Assembly (NCBI RefSeq): GCF_000381345.1
Contig: NZ_KB906398.1
Span: forward strand, 578,542 to 642,541
Direction: 5' to 3'
Source of the DNA: Deinococcus apachensis DSM 19763
GTDB lineage: Bacteria; Deinococcota; Deinococci; Deinococcales; Deinococcaceae
DNA: 64,000 nt
Of this stretch, positions 25,667 through 33,945 are shown piece after piece (position 1 is the stretch's first letter; every line of letters starts with the position of its first letter). The notes beneath the pieces are model-generated. The model did not search any database and was not told the origin of the DNA. It was given only the letters and a program-made list of their open reading frames with translations. The position numbers and the translations under genes are program-made.

Positions 25667-26875
25667 TCAGCCCAACCTACCGAACTCGTATTTCCACCTA
25701 AAAAAGGTCTTTTCAAGCCTAAGGGCATCTATCAAATCTTGTGAAGCGAGATGCTCAGCATTAGGGTTTACGCTGAAGGTTCCACTACTACTTGGATTGT
25801 TGCTATAGTCACTCTTAGTATTGTGTATAACTACTGCGGATAACCAGTCATAGTCCGCCTTACTATACACCTCCTCATCAAGCAATTCTTGTATGATATC
25901 GACGGCCTCCTCTGGAATCTTGGCAGATTGTGTTAAGCATAAGAAGAGTACGCTTGGCATACCATTATTTAATTGTCGCTTTTTACCTCTTAACGTGTTA
26001 GTCAATGACCGTCTAATTTTATCCACAAAAAGATCTCCATCCTCTACTCTCATGTGTGCATTCACCCCCATTCCCCCACCAAATTCCACCCCTTCAGATC
26101 CAAGAGCGGCAAACACTCCTTCAATCTTGGGCAAGGGGTCACCCTCCTCCCAAATAAAAAATGGCAGGGGTCGCCATTGCACGTGGACACTTTTGCCGTT
26201 CATGTTTAGGTACACATCACCATATTCGTTATTTCTGATGCTGTGGAAGCACAAACGAAGTTGCTGATGACTCACGTCCTTCCTCTCTATAAGAAAAGGG
26301 ATGGATATATCTACAGATCTGGATAATCCAAGAGCTAATTGACTCATAAAAAAATTGTTAATGTACTCATAAACACTACTATAGTCATCCAAAGATTGAA
26401 CTCTAATAACCGTAGCCTCGAATAGCGTTCGAGCATCATTAATCATAGCTCCAAAATCTGGTGAGGGCGGCTTGGAGGATGACGTGTACTGCTGCTGTGA
26501 TAGCAAAGGCTCAATTTCTATTGGCACAGCCCTTGAAGCTATCATGTGCCCCACCTGCAACTCAGCCCAGTTGTCCATAAACTGTTTTTCGCTGGTCGCC
26601 ATTATAAGCGAACGCATCTTATCATCCAGTCTAGGCAAATGATCGGGTATTACCCTACCAGCTAAGAACCGGATTGTTTTCCACAAATCGATTAGAAACA
26701 GAGTTTGGGGTATGACGTCAGAATACCATCTTCTGCAAAAAGGGCTTGTTCGATTCTCGCTCCATTGCGGTGCCACACGATCAACGTGCTTAATGAGACC
26801 CTCTTGTGCTTCTAAAAGATCCTGCTCCGAGAAAGCGTAACCGGTTAAGTCTGGCTTAAACGTCAAGAACGACAT
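25667..26875 (-). CDS. AT-rich cargo protein, possible PD-(D/E)XK-like nuclease fold
   Basis: 402 residues, strongly AT-rich against its surroundings, so probably acquired recently. The middle contains WAELQVGHMIASRAVPIEIEP, then SPDFGAMINDARTLFEATVIRV. That pattern (Glu on a helix, then PDF, then a strand ending E-x-T) resembles the PD-(D/E)XK restriction-like core, but the usual catalytic Lys is replaced by Thr, so activity is doubtful. The end (SVLFLCLTQ, then WLSAVVIHNTK) also fits a Rossmann-like strand order. Placed among tail genes as cargo; a superinfection-exclusion or defence role is an inference from context. Confidence 0.6.
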   Translation of the reverse strand: MSFLTFKPDLTGYAFSEQDLLEAQEGLIKHVDRVAPQWSENRTSPFCRRWYSDVIPQTLFLIDLWKTIRFLAGRVIPDHLPRLDDKMRSLIMATSEKQFMDNWAELQVGHMIASRAVPIEIEPLLSQQQYTSSSKPPSPDFGAMINDARTLFEATVIRVQSLDDYSSVYEYINNFFMSQLALGLSRSVDISIPFLIERKDVSHQQLRLCFHSIRNNEYGDVYLNMNGKSVHVQWRPLPFFIWEEGDPLPKIEGVFAALGSEGVEFGGGMGVNAHMRVEDGDLFVDKIRRSLTNTLRGKKRQLNNGMPSVLFLCLTQSAKIPEEAVDIIQELLDEEVYSKADYDWLSAVVIHNTKSDYSNNPSSSGTFSVNPNAEHLASQDLIDALRLEKTFFRWKYEFGRLG

Positions 26876-27086
26876 GCTTTAACCACCAAGTTTCCAGCGT
26901 CCCAGAGAGCCGATTCCATGCCCCTAAACGTACACCGCCCACGCATAGGCAGGCGGCGAGTTTGCAGCTCCCCACCTGCTCTACCCCTGCCGTCGCCACG
27001 ATGCACATGTAGCCGGGCAGGAACAGCACCTGGACCTCGTGCGGGGCCGGGCTTGACGCCCTCGCGGCACACTGCCCTCCCTACCC

Positions 27087-27746
27087 CTATACGTCCTCAG
27101 GTTCCTCCATCTCTCGAAACAAGACGCGCATGTACTGGTACGCGGCTAGCAGGACAAACGTGCCAGCCACGAAGGCCAAGGCATACGAGAACGCGGCGCT
27201 ATGGACCGACAACCATGCCCACAGGCCAAACAGCCAGTTGCCAGAGCTGTTGAAGGCACCTTGGGCGCGGGCTTGCGCGATCAAGCCGTACAGTACCGCC
27301 CCTAGCACTGCCAAGCTGGACCTCAACAGGGCGTCACCTGCCAGCCGGTATCGTTTGGCTTTCAGCGCATAGGCTGCTGGCGTTGCCTGTGCCCGCGACA
27401 GACAGAAACTCCCGATCACGATCAGAACCAACAGAGCAAAGGACGAGGCTCCGAGGATGTCCTCAGGTCGAGTGCCCTTTGGGGGGCCTTTGCCGTCCGT
27501 CAGTCCTACAAGCCAGACTATGAAGAAGAGGCTTGACGCCGGAAGCATAGAGAGAAGCACAAGGAATGTGACCCACGCGTTGTACCAACGACTTAGACTT
27601 CGAGCTGACTGAGCCCACGACTTGAGTCTTGGCGACACAAAGTACTCCACGAGCCGACGTTTCTTGGTTGTGGCTGGAAACTTCATGTCAATCTGGGGTG
27701 GTAAGGCCGTCACCCTATTTTCTACATCGTCCCTGGCAGTCAGCAT
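27087..27746 (-). CDS. Multi-span membrane protein, cargo island
   Basis: 219 residues. Four hydrophobic segments: WVTFLVLLSMLPASSLFFIV, FALLVLIVIGSFCLS, LRSSLAVLGAVLYGLIA and FSYALAFVAGTFVLLAAY. A basic N-terminal domain of about 55 residues lies before the first. No family recognised. Single prophage membrane proteins in such places are often exclusion factors, but nothing in the sequence proves that. Start at 27746 lacks a well-spaced ribosome-binding site. Confidence 0.6.
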   Translation of the reverse strand: MLTARDDVENRVTALPPQIDMKFPATTKKRRLVEYFVSPRLKSWAQSARSLSRWYNAWVTFLVLLSMLPASSLFFIVWLVGLTDGKGPPKGTRPEDILGASSFALLVLIVIGSFCLSRAQATPAAYALKAKRYRLAGDALLRSSLAVLGAVLYGLIAQARAQGAFNSSGNWLFGLWAWLSVHSAAFSYALAFVAGTFVLLAAYQYMRVLFREMEEPEDV

Positions 27747-27818
27747 TTGTCATGAATACGACTCCTTCATTCGAAAGTTGCACTGCTCCTCCCTTCACGG
27801 CAGACTACCCAAAGTGTG

Positions 27819-27841
27819 TACTGCTGTAGTACGGTAAATAA
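27819..27841 (+). promoter_or_regulatory. Promoter-like dyad before plus-strand cargo gene
   Basis: GTACT-GCTGT-AGTAC is a perfect short dyad (27819-27833) and runs into TACGGT, a TANNNT-type -10 element six bases before the ATG. This is the arrangement of a leaderless mRNA promoter as known in Deinococcus. The dyad could be an operator. Confidence 0.4.
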
Positions 27842-28300
27842 ATGCCCTACGCAAGACTCAGCGAGCAGGTCCAAAAACTCTCCAACCCCCAGCGCAGCGA
27901 CACCTTTGTGAAGCAGTTCCGCAATGCCGTTCGTGACGGTGAGGTCGACGCGGCGGAAGTTCCTGGGCGCTTCACGCTGCCTAAGGAGTTCAAGAAGCGT
28001 GGCAGTGACGAGACCAGCCGCAAGGAAGTGAAGGAGATGGTCTTTGAAGTGACGCCCGCCTTCGAGGCGTGGTTTGAGCGTGTGGACGCGGAACTGGCGA
28101 CTGCCCCTACCCGTGGGAGTGGCAAGCCTAAGGTGACGGTGGAGAACATCGAGGCCGGGGCCGTAGACTTCAAGGCGCTGGCGGAAGAGACGCGCCGGAA
28201 GATGCAGGCCAGCTTTGAGAAGGGGCAGGCGTTGGGCAACGCTCGGAAAGCTGGTGCGGCCAAGGCTAAGCCCAAGCGAGGCGCTCGCAGCAAGAAGTAA
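27842..28300 (+). CDS. Plus-strand cargo protein with basic tail
   Basis: 152 residues on the strand opposite to the tail genes. No ribosome-binding site; a -10-like TACGGT lies six bases before the ATG, suggesting leaderless expression. The body is helical and charged (SEQVQKLSNPQRSDTFVKQF; EVKEMVFEVTPAFEAWFERV); the end is Lys/Arg/Ala-rich (KAKPKRGARSKK), suggesting nucleic-acid binding. Has its own terminator directly after the stop. No family recognised. The independent promoter and terminator mark it as a moron, able to be expressed from the silent prophage. Confidence 0.7.
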   Translation: MPYARLSEQVQKLSNPQRSDTFVKQFRNAVRDGEVDAAEVPGRFTLPKEFKKRGSDETSRKEVKEMVFEVTPAFEAWFERVDAELATAPTRGSGKPKVTVENIEAGAVDFKALAEETRRKMQASFEKGQALGNARKAGAAKAKPKRGARSKK

Positions 28301-28328
28301 GGCGAAATCTGGGTTTCCTCAACAGAAC

Positions 28329-28350
28329 CCCCGCTTCGGCGGGGCTTTTT
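28329..28350 (+). terminator. Rho-independent terminator (rightward)
   Basis: Stem CCCCGC / GCGGGG with a TTCG loop followed by CTTTTT, 28 bases after the plus-strand cargo gene. It also marks the right border of the cargo island. Confidence 0.85.
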
Positions 28351-28379
28351 CGTGCCAACGTGGACTTTGGTCGCACGGC

Positions 28380-28847
28380 CTACCCCAGCCGCTCTCGCAC
28401 CTTCCCCACAAACAACTCCTTGAGGCGGAATAGCGCAAAGGCTTGCGCCGGTGTCAGGATCGGCCCTGCTTTCGTGTAGTTGAGCCCGCTGCGACCCAGA
28501 CTGATCGGCGCATAGGGATTGGAATTGGCCGCCGCCAGGGCCTGAAGCGCAGGGATGGTCATACCCTCCCGACCCAGTTCGACCCAGAGGGTATGGGCCG
28601 CCGTGCCGCGCACCTCCACGGTCCCCGTATTCTTCGTCGCTCGGCTTCTGGCATCCAACCCCTCCCTGAGTTCCCCGGTGCGGGGGCGAGCCCCAGGCGG
28701 AGTGGAGTACACGTTCCTATCCGCTCCAATCCAAAGGTGCCCTAGCGCCTCGGCCCGGGCCTGCTCGGCGATCTGGGGCAACTCGTCGCAGGCTTGCTCC
28801 AGCTTGATCAGTGCGTTCGTCAGCGCCCGCGCCTCAAGGTTGATCAT
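28380..28847 (-). CDS. Tail-completion protein, HK97 gp10-like candidate
   Basis: 155 residues; the ATG overlaps the stop of the frameshifted chaperone (ATGA). The pattern of a helical N-terminus (LTNALIKLEQACDELPQIAE), a TPPGARPRTGELREGLDARS segment and a beta C-terminus fits the gp10 tail-completion family, which caps the head-tail junction. It is usually encoded before the tail tube gene; here it lies after the chaperones. Assigned with moderate confidence. Confidence 0.55.
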   Translation of the reverse strand: MINLEARALTNALIKLEQACDELPQIAEQARAEALGHLWIGADRNVYSTPPGARPRTGELREGLDARSRATKNTGTVEVRGTAAHTLWVELGREGMTIPALQALAAANSNPYAPISLGRSGLNYTKAGPILTPAQAFALFRLKELFVGKVRERLG

Positions 28848-29592
28848 GCCCGCGCACCTCCCATGACCTGCGCGGCCTGGTCCCAGAGCGCGTCCTCTTC
28901 GGCCTCACGGCGTTGCCGGATGGCCTCCGGAGTGTGCAGCCACGGGCGGGCCTGCCGCTCCAGTGCGGCCTGATGACGTTGCAGGGGGGCGAACGAGTAA
29001 TACGCGCCCCCCTGCGTCTTTTTCGCGTCCGGGTCGATGTACTCCCGCCCGAACTTCAGGCCCGCCCCGATAGAGGCGTCGGTGAGAGCAGTCAGCCGCG
29101 CCTCCGCGTCCCGCTCCCCCTGAATCTGGGCGGCCCGGACGATCAGCCGCCGGGGCCAGCTCATCACCTCAGCGTAGAGGGCAGGGCCGAAGACCCGGAG
29201 GACGTACTCGTCGAAGGTGTGGTCAGGTGGCCCTGGCTCGCGCGGTGCAGCAGCCGCTGCGCCCGGCTCACCAGGGCCGTCAGTTTTCCCTGGGAGGCCT
29301 CCTCGTCGTTGAGGTGCCACATCGCGTCGAGGAGGGCGAGTCGGTCAGCCCAGGTCAGCGGGCGGGGCAGTGGCGCTCCTTTCAAGCTGGCCTGCACCAG
29401 GCGCCAGAAGGCGGCCCACACCCGGTCCTCGATGTCGCCGCGCGTAAAGGCCTGCCACTCGTCCCGCAGGGCCCCCAACGTCAGGGTGAGGGTGAGGAGA
29501 TCGGTAAGCAGCGCGTCGGCCACGTCGGCGCCCCAGGCGTGTAGGACGACGGTGCCGTCGGAGAGGCGGACGGTCTGGCGAATGGGGAGCAT
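28844..29592 (-). CDS. Tail assembly chaperone GT, made by -1 frameshift
   Basis: Two overlapping frames combine into one product. The upstream frame (29592 downward) reads to HLNDEEASQGK; at GGGAAAA (29284-29290) a -1 slip enters the second frame at GKTDGPGEPG and continues to 28844, ending AQVMGGARA. The predicted fusion is about 249 residues. The second frame has no good start of its own. Lambda and many siphoviruses make the G and GT chaperones in this way between tail tube and tape measure genes, which is where this lies. GT chaperones load the tape measure with tail tube subunits. Confidence 0.75.
29164..29592 (-). CDS. Tail assembly chaperone G, unshifted product
   Basis: 142 residues with GGAGG five bases before the ATG. 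It is the major product when ribosomes do not slip. The N-terminal part (TVRLSDGTVVLHAWGADVADALL) leads into a helical body like other tail chaperones (WADRLALLDAMWHL). After the slippery site the residues become Ser/Thr/Arg-rich, as expected of an out-of-frame extension. It lies directly after the tail tube gene. Confidence 0.72.
   Translation of the reverse strand: MLPIRQTVRLSDGTVVLHAWGADVADALLTDLLTLTLTLGALRDEWQAFTRGDIEDRVWAAFWRLVQASLKGAPLPRPLTWADRLALLDAMWHLNDEEASQGKLTALVSRAQRLLHRASQGHLTTPSTSTSSGSSALPSTLR
29284..29290 (-). promoter_or_regulatory. Slippery heptamer GGGAAAA for -1 frameshift
   Basis: In the upstream frame the codons are CAG GGA AAA CTG, giving the canonical X XXY YYZ site G GGA AAA. 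After a -1 slip both tRNAs re-pair as GGG AAA, matching the second frame. It is nearly the same as the lambda G-T site GGGAAAG. Confidence 0.8.
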
Positions 29593-29677
29593 CAGGCCTC
29601 CGGGGAATTAAAAAGAAGTCTCGTGTTGTGGGGAAAAGGGCCGCACCTTGATGGGGCGGCCCCGGATGAGGGCGGGC

Positions 29678-30343
29678 TCAGGCTGCCGGGAGGGCTTCCC
29701 CGGCCAGGATGTCGAGCAGCGCCTGCAGTTTCGCGCTGGGCACCGTGAACAGGGCGCCGTAGAGCGTGATCTGCGCGTTGTACGCGGCGAGTTCCGCGCC
29801 GGGCGTGTAGTCGAAGGCCTGCACGGTCGCGGTGAACTGGGCCGTCTCGCGGTTCTGGTTGTCGCCCGTGCCGTTGCTCTGAAGGAACGCGCGGGGGTGC
29901 CAGGCGACCTTCACGAGGTCGCTGCCCTCACGGCGCGAGACGACGATCAGACGGCCCGTGATCGACCCGCCCGGCGCGTAAGGGCTGACGGTGGACCCGG
30001 CCAGAGGCCCAGCGGCAATGGTCGTAGGCGGCGCCCCGTTGTGCAGGGCACGCACCGTTTCGTCCGGCGTGAGGACGGGGATGTCGTAGGTGACGGTGAT
30101 GCGGGTGACGTCGGTGGCGACGGTGACCGGGGGGCCGCCCAGGCGGTTCTGCGCCTGGATGTCGCTGCGGTCCACGGCCGCGCTGGGGGCGATCTTCGCG
30201 TCGGGAGGGAACAGCCCCATGTCTGCGAAGTCACCGGCGGGGAGGGTGCCGAAGGCCTCGGTGGGGCTGAACAGCACCTGCCGCCCTTCGCGTACGAGGT
30301 TGGCAGCGAGGATCGCCGTGGCGGTGTTGATGACGTTGAGCAT
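29678..30343 (-). CDS. Major tail tube protein
   Basis: 221 residues, predicted beta-rich. Contains RLIVVSRREGSDLVKVAWHP and AQFTATVQAFDYTPG, the kind of strand pattern seen in siphovirus tail tube proteins, and lies just before the G/GT chaperones and after the terminator-like gene. Hundreds of copies form the tube. Assigned by order and fold. Confidence 0.72.
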   Translation of the reverse strand: MLNVINTATAILAANLVREGRQVLFSPTEAFGTLPAGDFADMGLFPPDAKIAPSAAVDRSDIQAQNRLGGPPVTVATDVTRITVTYDIPVLTPDETVRALHNGAPPTTIAAGPLAGSTVSPYAPGGSITGRLIVVSRREGSDLVKVAWHPRAFLQSNGTGDNQNRETAQFTATVQAFDYTPGAELAAYNAQITLYGALFTVPSAKLQALLDILAGEALPAA

Positions 30344-30346
30344 GAA

Positions 30347-30775
30347 TCACTCCTGGACGGCAAGGGCGCCGTCGATGGCGAGGATTTCGTAGGTGGGGCG
30401 GCAGAGGTACGCGCCCGGGGTGAGCAGTCGGGTGGTGTCGGGGATGCGGGGCAGGTAGGGGCCGGGGGCGCGCGGCGAGCCGCAGAGGATGCGGCGGACC
30501 TGCGCGGCCAGGGCCTCGGTAGCCTCCGGCGCGGGGGCGAGCGCAGCGACAGGCACCCACCACACGCCGGTCACCCCGTCGTCCGTGATGCCCTGCGGCT
30601 CCTCCAACTGCACGTACCCTGCGGGGTGCGCCTGGAGGTACCCGCTCAGTCCGCCTGCCTGCCCGGGCTTACGCCCCTGCACGGGCTGCTCACGCTGCTC
30701 GGGCAGGAGGACCGGCACGTCGGGGCCGAGCGCGGTCGTGAGGCGGGCGTGGAGGTCAGTGAGGATGGCACGCAC
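30347..30775 (-). CDS. Tail terminator-like protein
   Basis: 142 residues. An N-terminal helix (ILTDLHARLTTALGPDVPVLL) followed by strands and a second helix (EATEALAAQVRRILCG) fits the alpha/beta fold of tail terminators (lambda U family), as does its place just before the tail tube gene. No signature motif exists for the family. Confidence 0.5.
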   Translation of the reverse strand: MRAILTDLHARLTTALGPDVPVLLPEQREQPVQGRKPGQAGGLSGYLQAHPAGYVQLEEPQGITDDGVTGVWWVPVAALAPAPEATEALAAQVRRILCGSPRAPGPYLPRIPDTTRLLTPGAYLCRPTYEILAIDGALAVQE

Positions 30776-30778
30776 GAA

Positions 30779-31123
30779 CTACCTCGTGAGGCGGCACACG
30801 CCCACGGCCTGCCCGGTGAAGTCGCTGACCTGCCCCCAGCTCACCAGGGTCAGCGTTCCCCCGTCCCAGGGAATGGACGCCCCCTCGCCCGGCGGCTCGT
30901 GGTCAGGGGCCACGGAGAGCAGCCGAACGTCGAGCACATTCGGCTCGCCAGTGAGGCGCTGGGCCAGCCGGATTCCCTGATCCGTTCTGGCCGGGTCGCG
31001 CACGCTGAAGCGGCAGGTGGTGCCATCGCTCCACTTGCCCGAGTGCCGGAAGCGCAGCTCCAGCAGCTCCGCGTCCCCCTGCACCTTCGCGATTGCGGCC
31101 GTTACTTCGTCTAGCAGGCTCAC
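30779..31123 (-). CDS. Head-closure or stopper-like protein
   Basis: 114 residues; overlaps the previous gene by four bases. Predicted small beta-barrel (LELRFRHSGKWSDGTTCRFSV; GTLTLVSWGQVSDFTGQ). Position between adaptor-like and terminator-like genes suggests the head stopper of an HK97-type connector. Positional inference. Confidence 0.45.
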   Translation of the reverse strand: MSLLDEVTAAIAKVQGDAELLELRFRHSGKWSDGTTCRFSVRDPARTDQGIRLAQRLTGEPNVLDVRLLSVAPDHEPPGEGASIPWDGGTLTLVSWGQVSDFTGQAVGVCRLTR

Positions 31124-31560
31124 GGGTCACCGCGCCGGGTCACCGTGAAGGTCGGCCCACCGCTGCTCCCTGTCCGCAGGCCCGCCAGCGGCGAAGGTAC
31201 CAGCCCGCTGCGCCCGGCCCAGCTGACCTGGCCCCGCAGCCGCTCGGCGAGCGCCGCCCAAGTGGAGGCGTCCACGGTGGAGGTCGAGGTCTGAGCGAAC
31301 TTCTCCACCTCCAGTTCGCCCTCAATCTTCAAGCGCTTCACGCCGCCGCTGCCGCCCGCCGCCTGTTTCGAGGCGTGGAGTGCCGCAGCGTCGAGGATGT
31401 CGGCGGCCACCAGGCGCAGGTCCTGATAGACCGCGAAGGTGACTGCCGAGTTCACACGCTCGGTATCCGAGAGTTCCTCCTCGTGATAGGTCCAGGCGGC
31501 AGCGGTGACGAATACCCGGAGGGTCTGGAGCTGCTCGTCCGTTAGGGCAGGGGCGGTCAC
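31120..31560 (-). CDS. Head-tail adaptor-like protein
   Basis: 146 residues. The N-terminal half is helical (TDEQLQTLRVFVTAAAWTY; SAVTFAVYQDLRLVAADIL), as in gp6/gp15-type connector adaptors that bind the portal ring. It lies after the capsid genes. A two-base gap separates it from the 252-residue gene. Moderate confidence, from order and helix pattern. Confidence 0.5.
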   Translation of the reverse strand: MTAPALTDEQLQTLRVFVTAAAWTYHEEELSDTERVNSAVTFAVYQDLRLVAADILDAAALHASKQAAGGSGGVKRLKIEGELEVEKFAQTSTSTVDASTWAALAERLRGQVSWAGRSGLVPSPLAGLRTGSSGGPTFTVTRRGDP

Positions 31561-31561
31561 G

Positions 31562-32320
31562 TCAACCCTCCGGGGTGGCGGGTGGGGCAGGCGGGAACAG
31601 GTACGCGAGGATCTTGTCGGCCGTCTTCTCGCCGATGCGGTCGAGCGCGATCAGGTTGGCCCGGCCCGTCTCGCCTGCGGCGAGCAGCCGCAACCCTTCC
31701 TCGGTAAGGAGGCCGTTCGCTTGGAGGTCCTTGAGACTGGGCGTGTCCGGCTTCAGGGGCGTCCCCTCGGCGCGAATGGCCTGCACGAGCAGTTCGAGGA
31801 AGGCCGCCTTGCCCTTCAGCGCGGCGATCTCCTGTTCCTGAGCGGGGGCAGGGTGGGCGAGGGCCGAAGTCTCCGCGTCCCGGGCCTGCGCCGTCAGGTC
31901 CTCGATCAAGCGCCGGGTGGGCTGTTCGGGCAGCAGGCTGTCCATCGGCACGAAGGTGGCGTTGTCCGGGTCCTCGGGGAAGGTCACCAGGGCGACGCGG
32001 GCCCCAGGCTCCAACCCCAGACCCTCCAGGGCCTCCAGCGGAGCCTCTTCCACATTGAGGAACTGCACGAGGCTGTGCGCCCCGTCCTGCGAGACGAACA
32101 CCACCCTGACCCCTTTCGGGAGGTGGATGGTGTGGCCGTCCGGCGGGGTCTCCTGCTGTCCGGCAGGCTCGGGCGCCGGGGCGATCTGGCCCAGGCGCAG
32201 CATCATCTGGTAATTGCGCCCGGCCTCCACCGGCACCGGGTCTCCGGGCTGGAGGTCCTGGATGCCGAAGCGGAAGGCGCGGAGCGCGACGTAAGGGCTC
32301 GTCCCGGTCACGGCGCTCAC
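31562..32320 (-). CDS. Capsid-linked protein with C-terminal helix-hairpin-helix
   Basis: 252 residues from GTG overlapping the capsid stop (GTGA). The last 40 residues contain NLIALDRIGEKTADKILAYL, a helix-hairpin-helix-like sequence of the kind that binds DNA non-specifically. The middle has a long Ala/Glu helix. Proteins of this design (Rho-N- or HhH-tailed) are sometimes found next to capsid genes. Role unknown; may contact DNA at the head-tail joint. Confidence 0.5.
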   Translation of the reverse strand: MSAVTGTSPYVALRAFRFGIQDLQPGDPVPVEAGRNYQMMLRLGQIAPAPEPAGQQETPPDGHTIHLPKGVRVVFVSQDGAHSLVQFLNVEEAPLEALEGLGLEPGARVALVTFPEDPDNATFVPMDSLLPEQPTRRLIEDLTAQARDAETSALAHPAPAQEQEIAALKGKAAFLELLVQAIRAEGTPLKPDTPSLKDLQANGLLTEEGLRLLAAGETGRANLIALDRIGEKTADKILAYLFPPAPPATPEG

Positions 32321-33423
32321 CAGTCGGCGGCGCTGGCCTGGACCACGTCGCTGAAGTACATGCCCAGGTCGGGGGCCACGATGCCGAAGCCCACAGCGGT
32401 GTGAGCCTGCACCCAGCGCGTGCCGGTGCGGTCGTCGTAGCCGCGGCGCAGCAGGGCGAGCGTCTCCGCGATGCGCTCGTTGTCGCCCTGGAACTGCTCG
32501 TACAGGTTGGCCCAGACGAACATGTACCCGCCGCTGGGCGTGGTGCGGCTGGGGCGGGGGGCGGCGTAGGTCAGCAGCATGCCCTTGGGGTCCACCCGGT
32601 ACTCGAAGTCGTCGGGCATGCCCTCCAGAGCGGCGTTGTACGCGCCCCCTGCCACGAGCACCCGGTCCACGTCCAGGTAACGGGCGATCAGGTCGCGGTC
32701 GGCCACGCCCTCCTGCACGTACTTCACCCGGTCCACGATGTCCTCGTTGAACACCATGGAGGCGTACACGTCCGCGCCGAGCAGGGCCACGTTCGGCTTG
32801 CGGCCGGTCATGAGCGTCATGCGCTGCGAGCGGCCCCGCACGAAGCGGCCGGGGCTCACGCCGGGCTGGTCGAACTGGAGGAACTCCGGCGTGTCACTGG
32901 CCTGGTTGGGGTTGGCCGCCACGCCCTGGTACTGGTAGGCCCACCCGGCGTCCGGCGTCAGGTAGCCGTCCGTGAAGCGCAGGTCGATGTCGAGCCGCGC
33001 CTGGGCGGCGAGGTAGAGCGCCGCGTCCTCCTCGGGCTGGAGGGGATTCCGGCTGCTGGCCCGGTCGTTGGGTGTGATCACCCGTTCCAGGCTGCGGTGG
33101 GTCACGCGGTAGTTGCCCTCGCCGATCTTCGTGTGGGCGATGTTGGGGCGGTCGCCGTAAGCGTGGTCCCGGAACTCCGGGCGCAGCAGCGTGCCGCGGT
33201 CCCAGACCTGGTAGCCGCCGCGGTCGCGGTCCACGTCGAGCCGGGGGAACACCTGGGGCGCCAGGAACTCCTGGTCGGCCTCGATGTCCGCCACGGCGAT
33301 GTCCGTGAGGTAGCGGTCGCTCTGACCGCCCGCGTGCATGGGGGGTAGGGGGCCGGTGGTCTGGTTGTAGTCGAGGGCCATTGGGGCGCCGAGGCTCAGC
33401 CCGGCATTCAGCAGGTGACGCAT
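32317..33423 (-). CDS. Major capsid protein
   Basis: 368 residues with AAAGGA before the ATG. Predicted HK97-type fold: an extended N-terminal arm, long helix (PEEDAALYLAAQARLDIDLRF), and a C-terminal domain with GGYMFVWANLYEQF and TAVGFGIVAPDLG. It resembles the large group of capsid proteins found with separate decoration and S49 protease genes, as here. No cleaved delta domain is visible, consistent with a separate scaffold. Confidence 0.8.
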   Translation of the reverse strand: MRHLLNAGLSLGAPMALDYNQTTGPLPPMHAGGQSDRYLTDIAVADIEADQEFLAPQVFPRLDVDRDRGGYQVWDRGTLLRPEFRDHAYGDRPNIAHTKIGEGNYRVTHRSLERVITPNDRASSRNPLQPEEDAALYLAAQARLDIDLRFTDGYLTPDAGWAYQYQGVAANPNQASDTPEFLQFDQPGVSPGRFVRGRSQRMTLMTGRKPNVALLGADVYASMVFNEDIVDRVKYVQEGVADRDLIARYLDVDRVLVAGGAYNAALEGMPDDFEYRVDPKGMLLTYAAPRPSRTTPSGGYMFVWANLYEQFQGDNERIAETLALLRRGYDDRTGTRWVQAHTAVGFGIVAPDLGMYFSDVVQASAADW

Positions 33424-33499
33424 GTCGTGTCCTTTCGGGGAGTGGAGTCAAAGGCGAGCGGCCACCCCGCGGGAGGTGGCCGCAGCGGTGCGGTGTTGC

Positions 33500-33898
33500 T
33501 CAGGCCGTGAGGTGGTCGAAGTCGAAGGAAACGATGGCGCCGAGAGGGCCAGCCTCCAGCAGCGTGCCGAAGGCCTTGTCCCCGGCGGCGGCGAGCAGGG
33601 CCACGCCGTCCGCACCCGCCTTGATGCGGTCCCCGGCCTTACCCGCGTAACCGAGCTTGACCTTCAGGCGGCCCCCGGTCAGGAGCGTCGTGGGCGTTCC
33701 GGCCTTGTCGCCGGGGTACTCGATGATGCCGACGACGTGATCCCCGGCAGCAGCCACGTCGATCTGCTGATCCTGCTCAGCGGTGGCGCTGTCCTGGCTG
33801 CTGGCCGCGCCGACGAGCTTGGCGGCCCGCCACTGGTAGGGGGTGAGGTCCCGGGCGCTGCTGCCCGCGTGCTTGCTGGTGGGCTTGATGGTTGCCAC
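33500..33898 (-). CDS. Capsid decoration / head stabilisation protein
   Basis: 132 residues. Hydrophobic strands and Gly-rich turns (VVGIIEYPGDKAG; LKVKLGYAGKAGDRIKAGADG) match the small beta-barrel of DUF2190-like or lambda gpD-type decoration proteins. It lies between protease/scaffold and major capsid genes, the usual order. It would bind the capsid surface and stabilise it after expansion. Confidence 0.65.
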   Translation of the reverse strand: MATIKPTSKHAGSSARDLTPYQWRAAKLVGAASSQDSATAEQDQQIDVAAAGDHVVGIIEYPGDKAGTPTTLLTGGRLKVKLGYAGKAGDRIKAGADGVALLAAAGDKAFGTLLEAGPLGAIVSFDFDHLTA

Positions 33899-33945
33899 AG
33901 TTGTGCTCCTTTACGAGAGGGCGGAGGGCCGAGAGGCAGTGAAGT

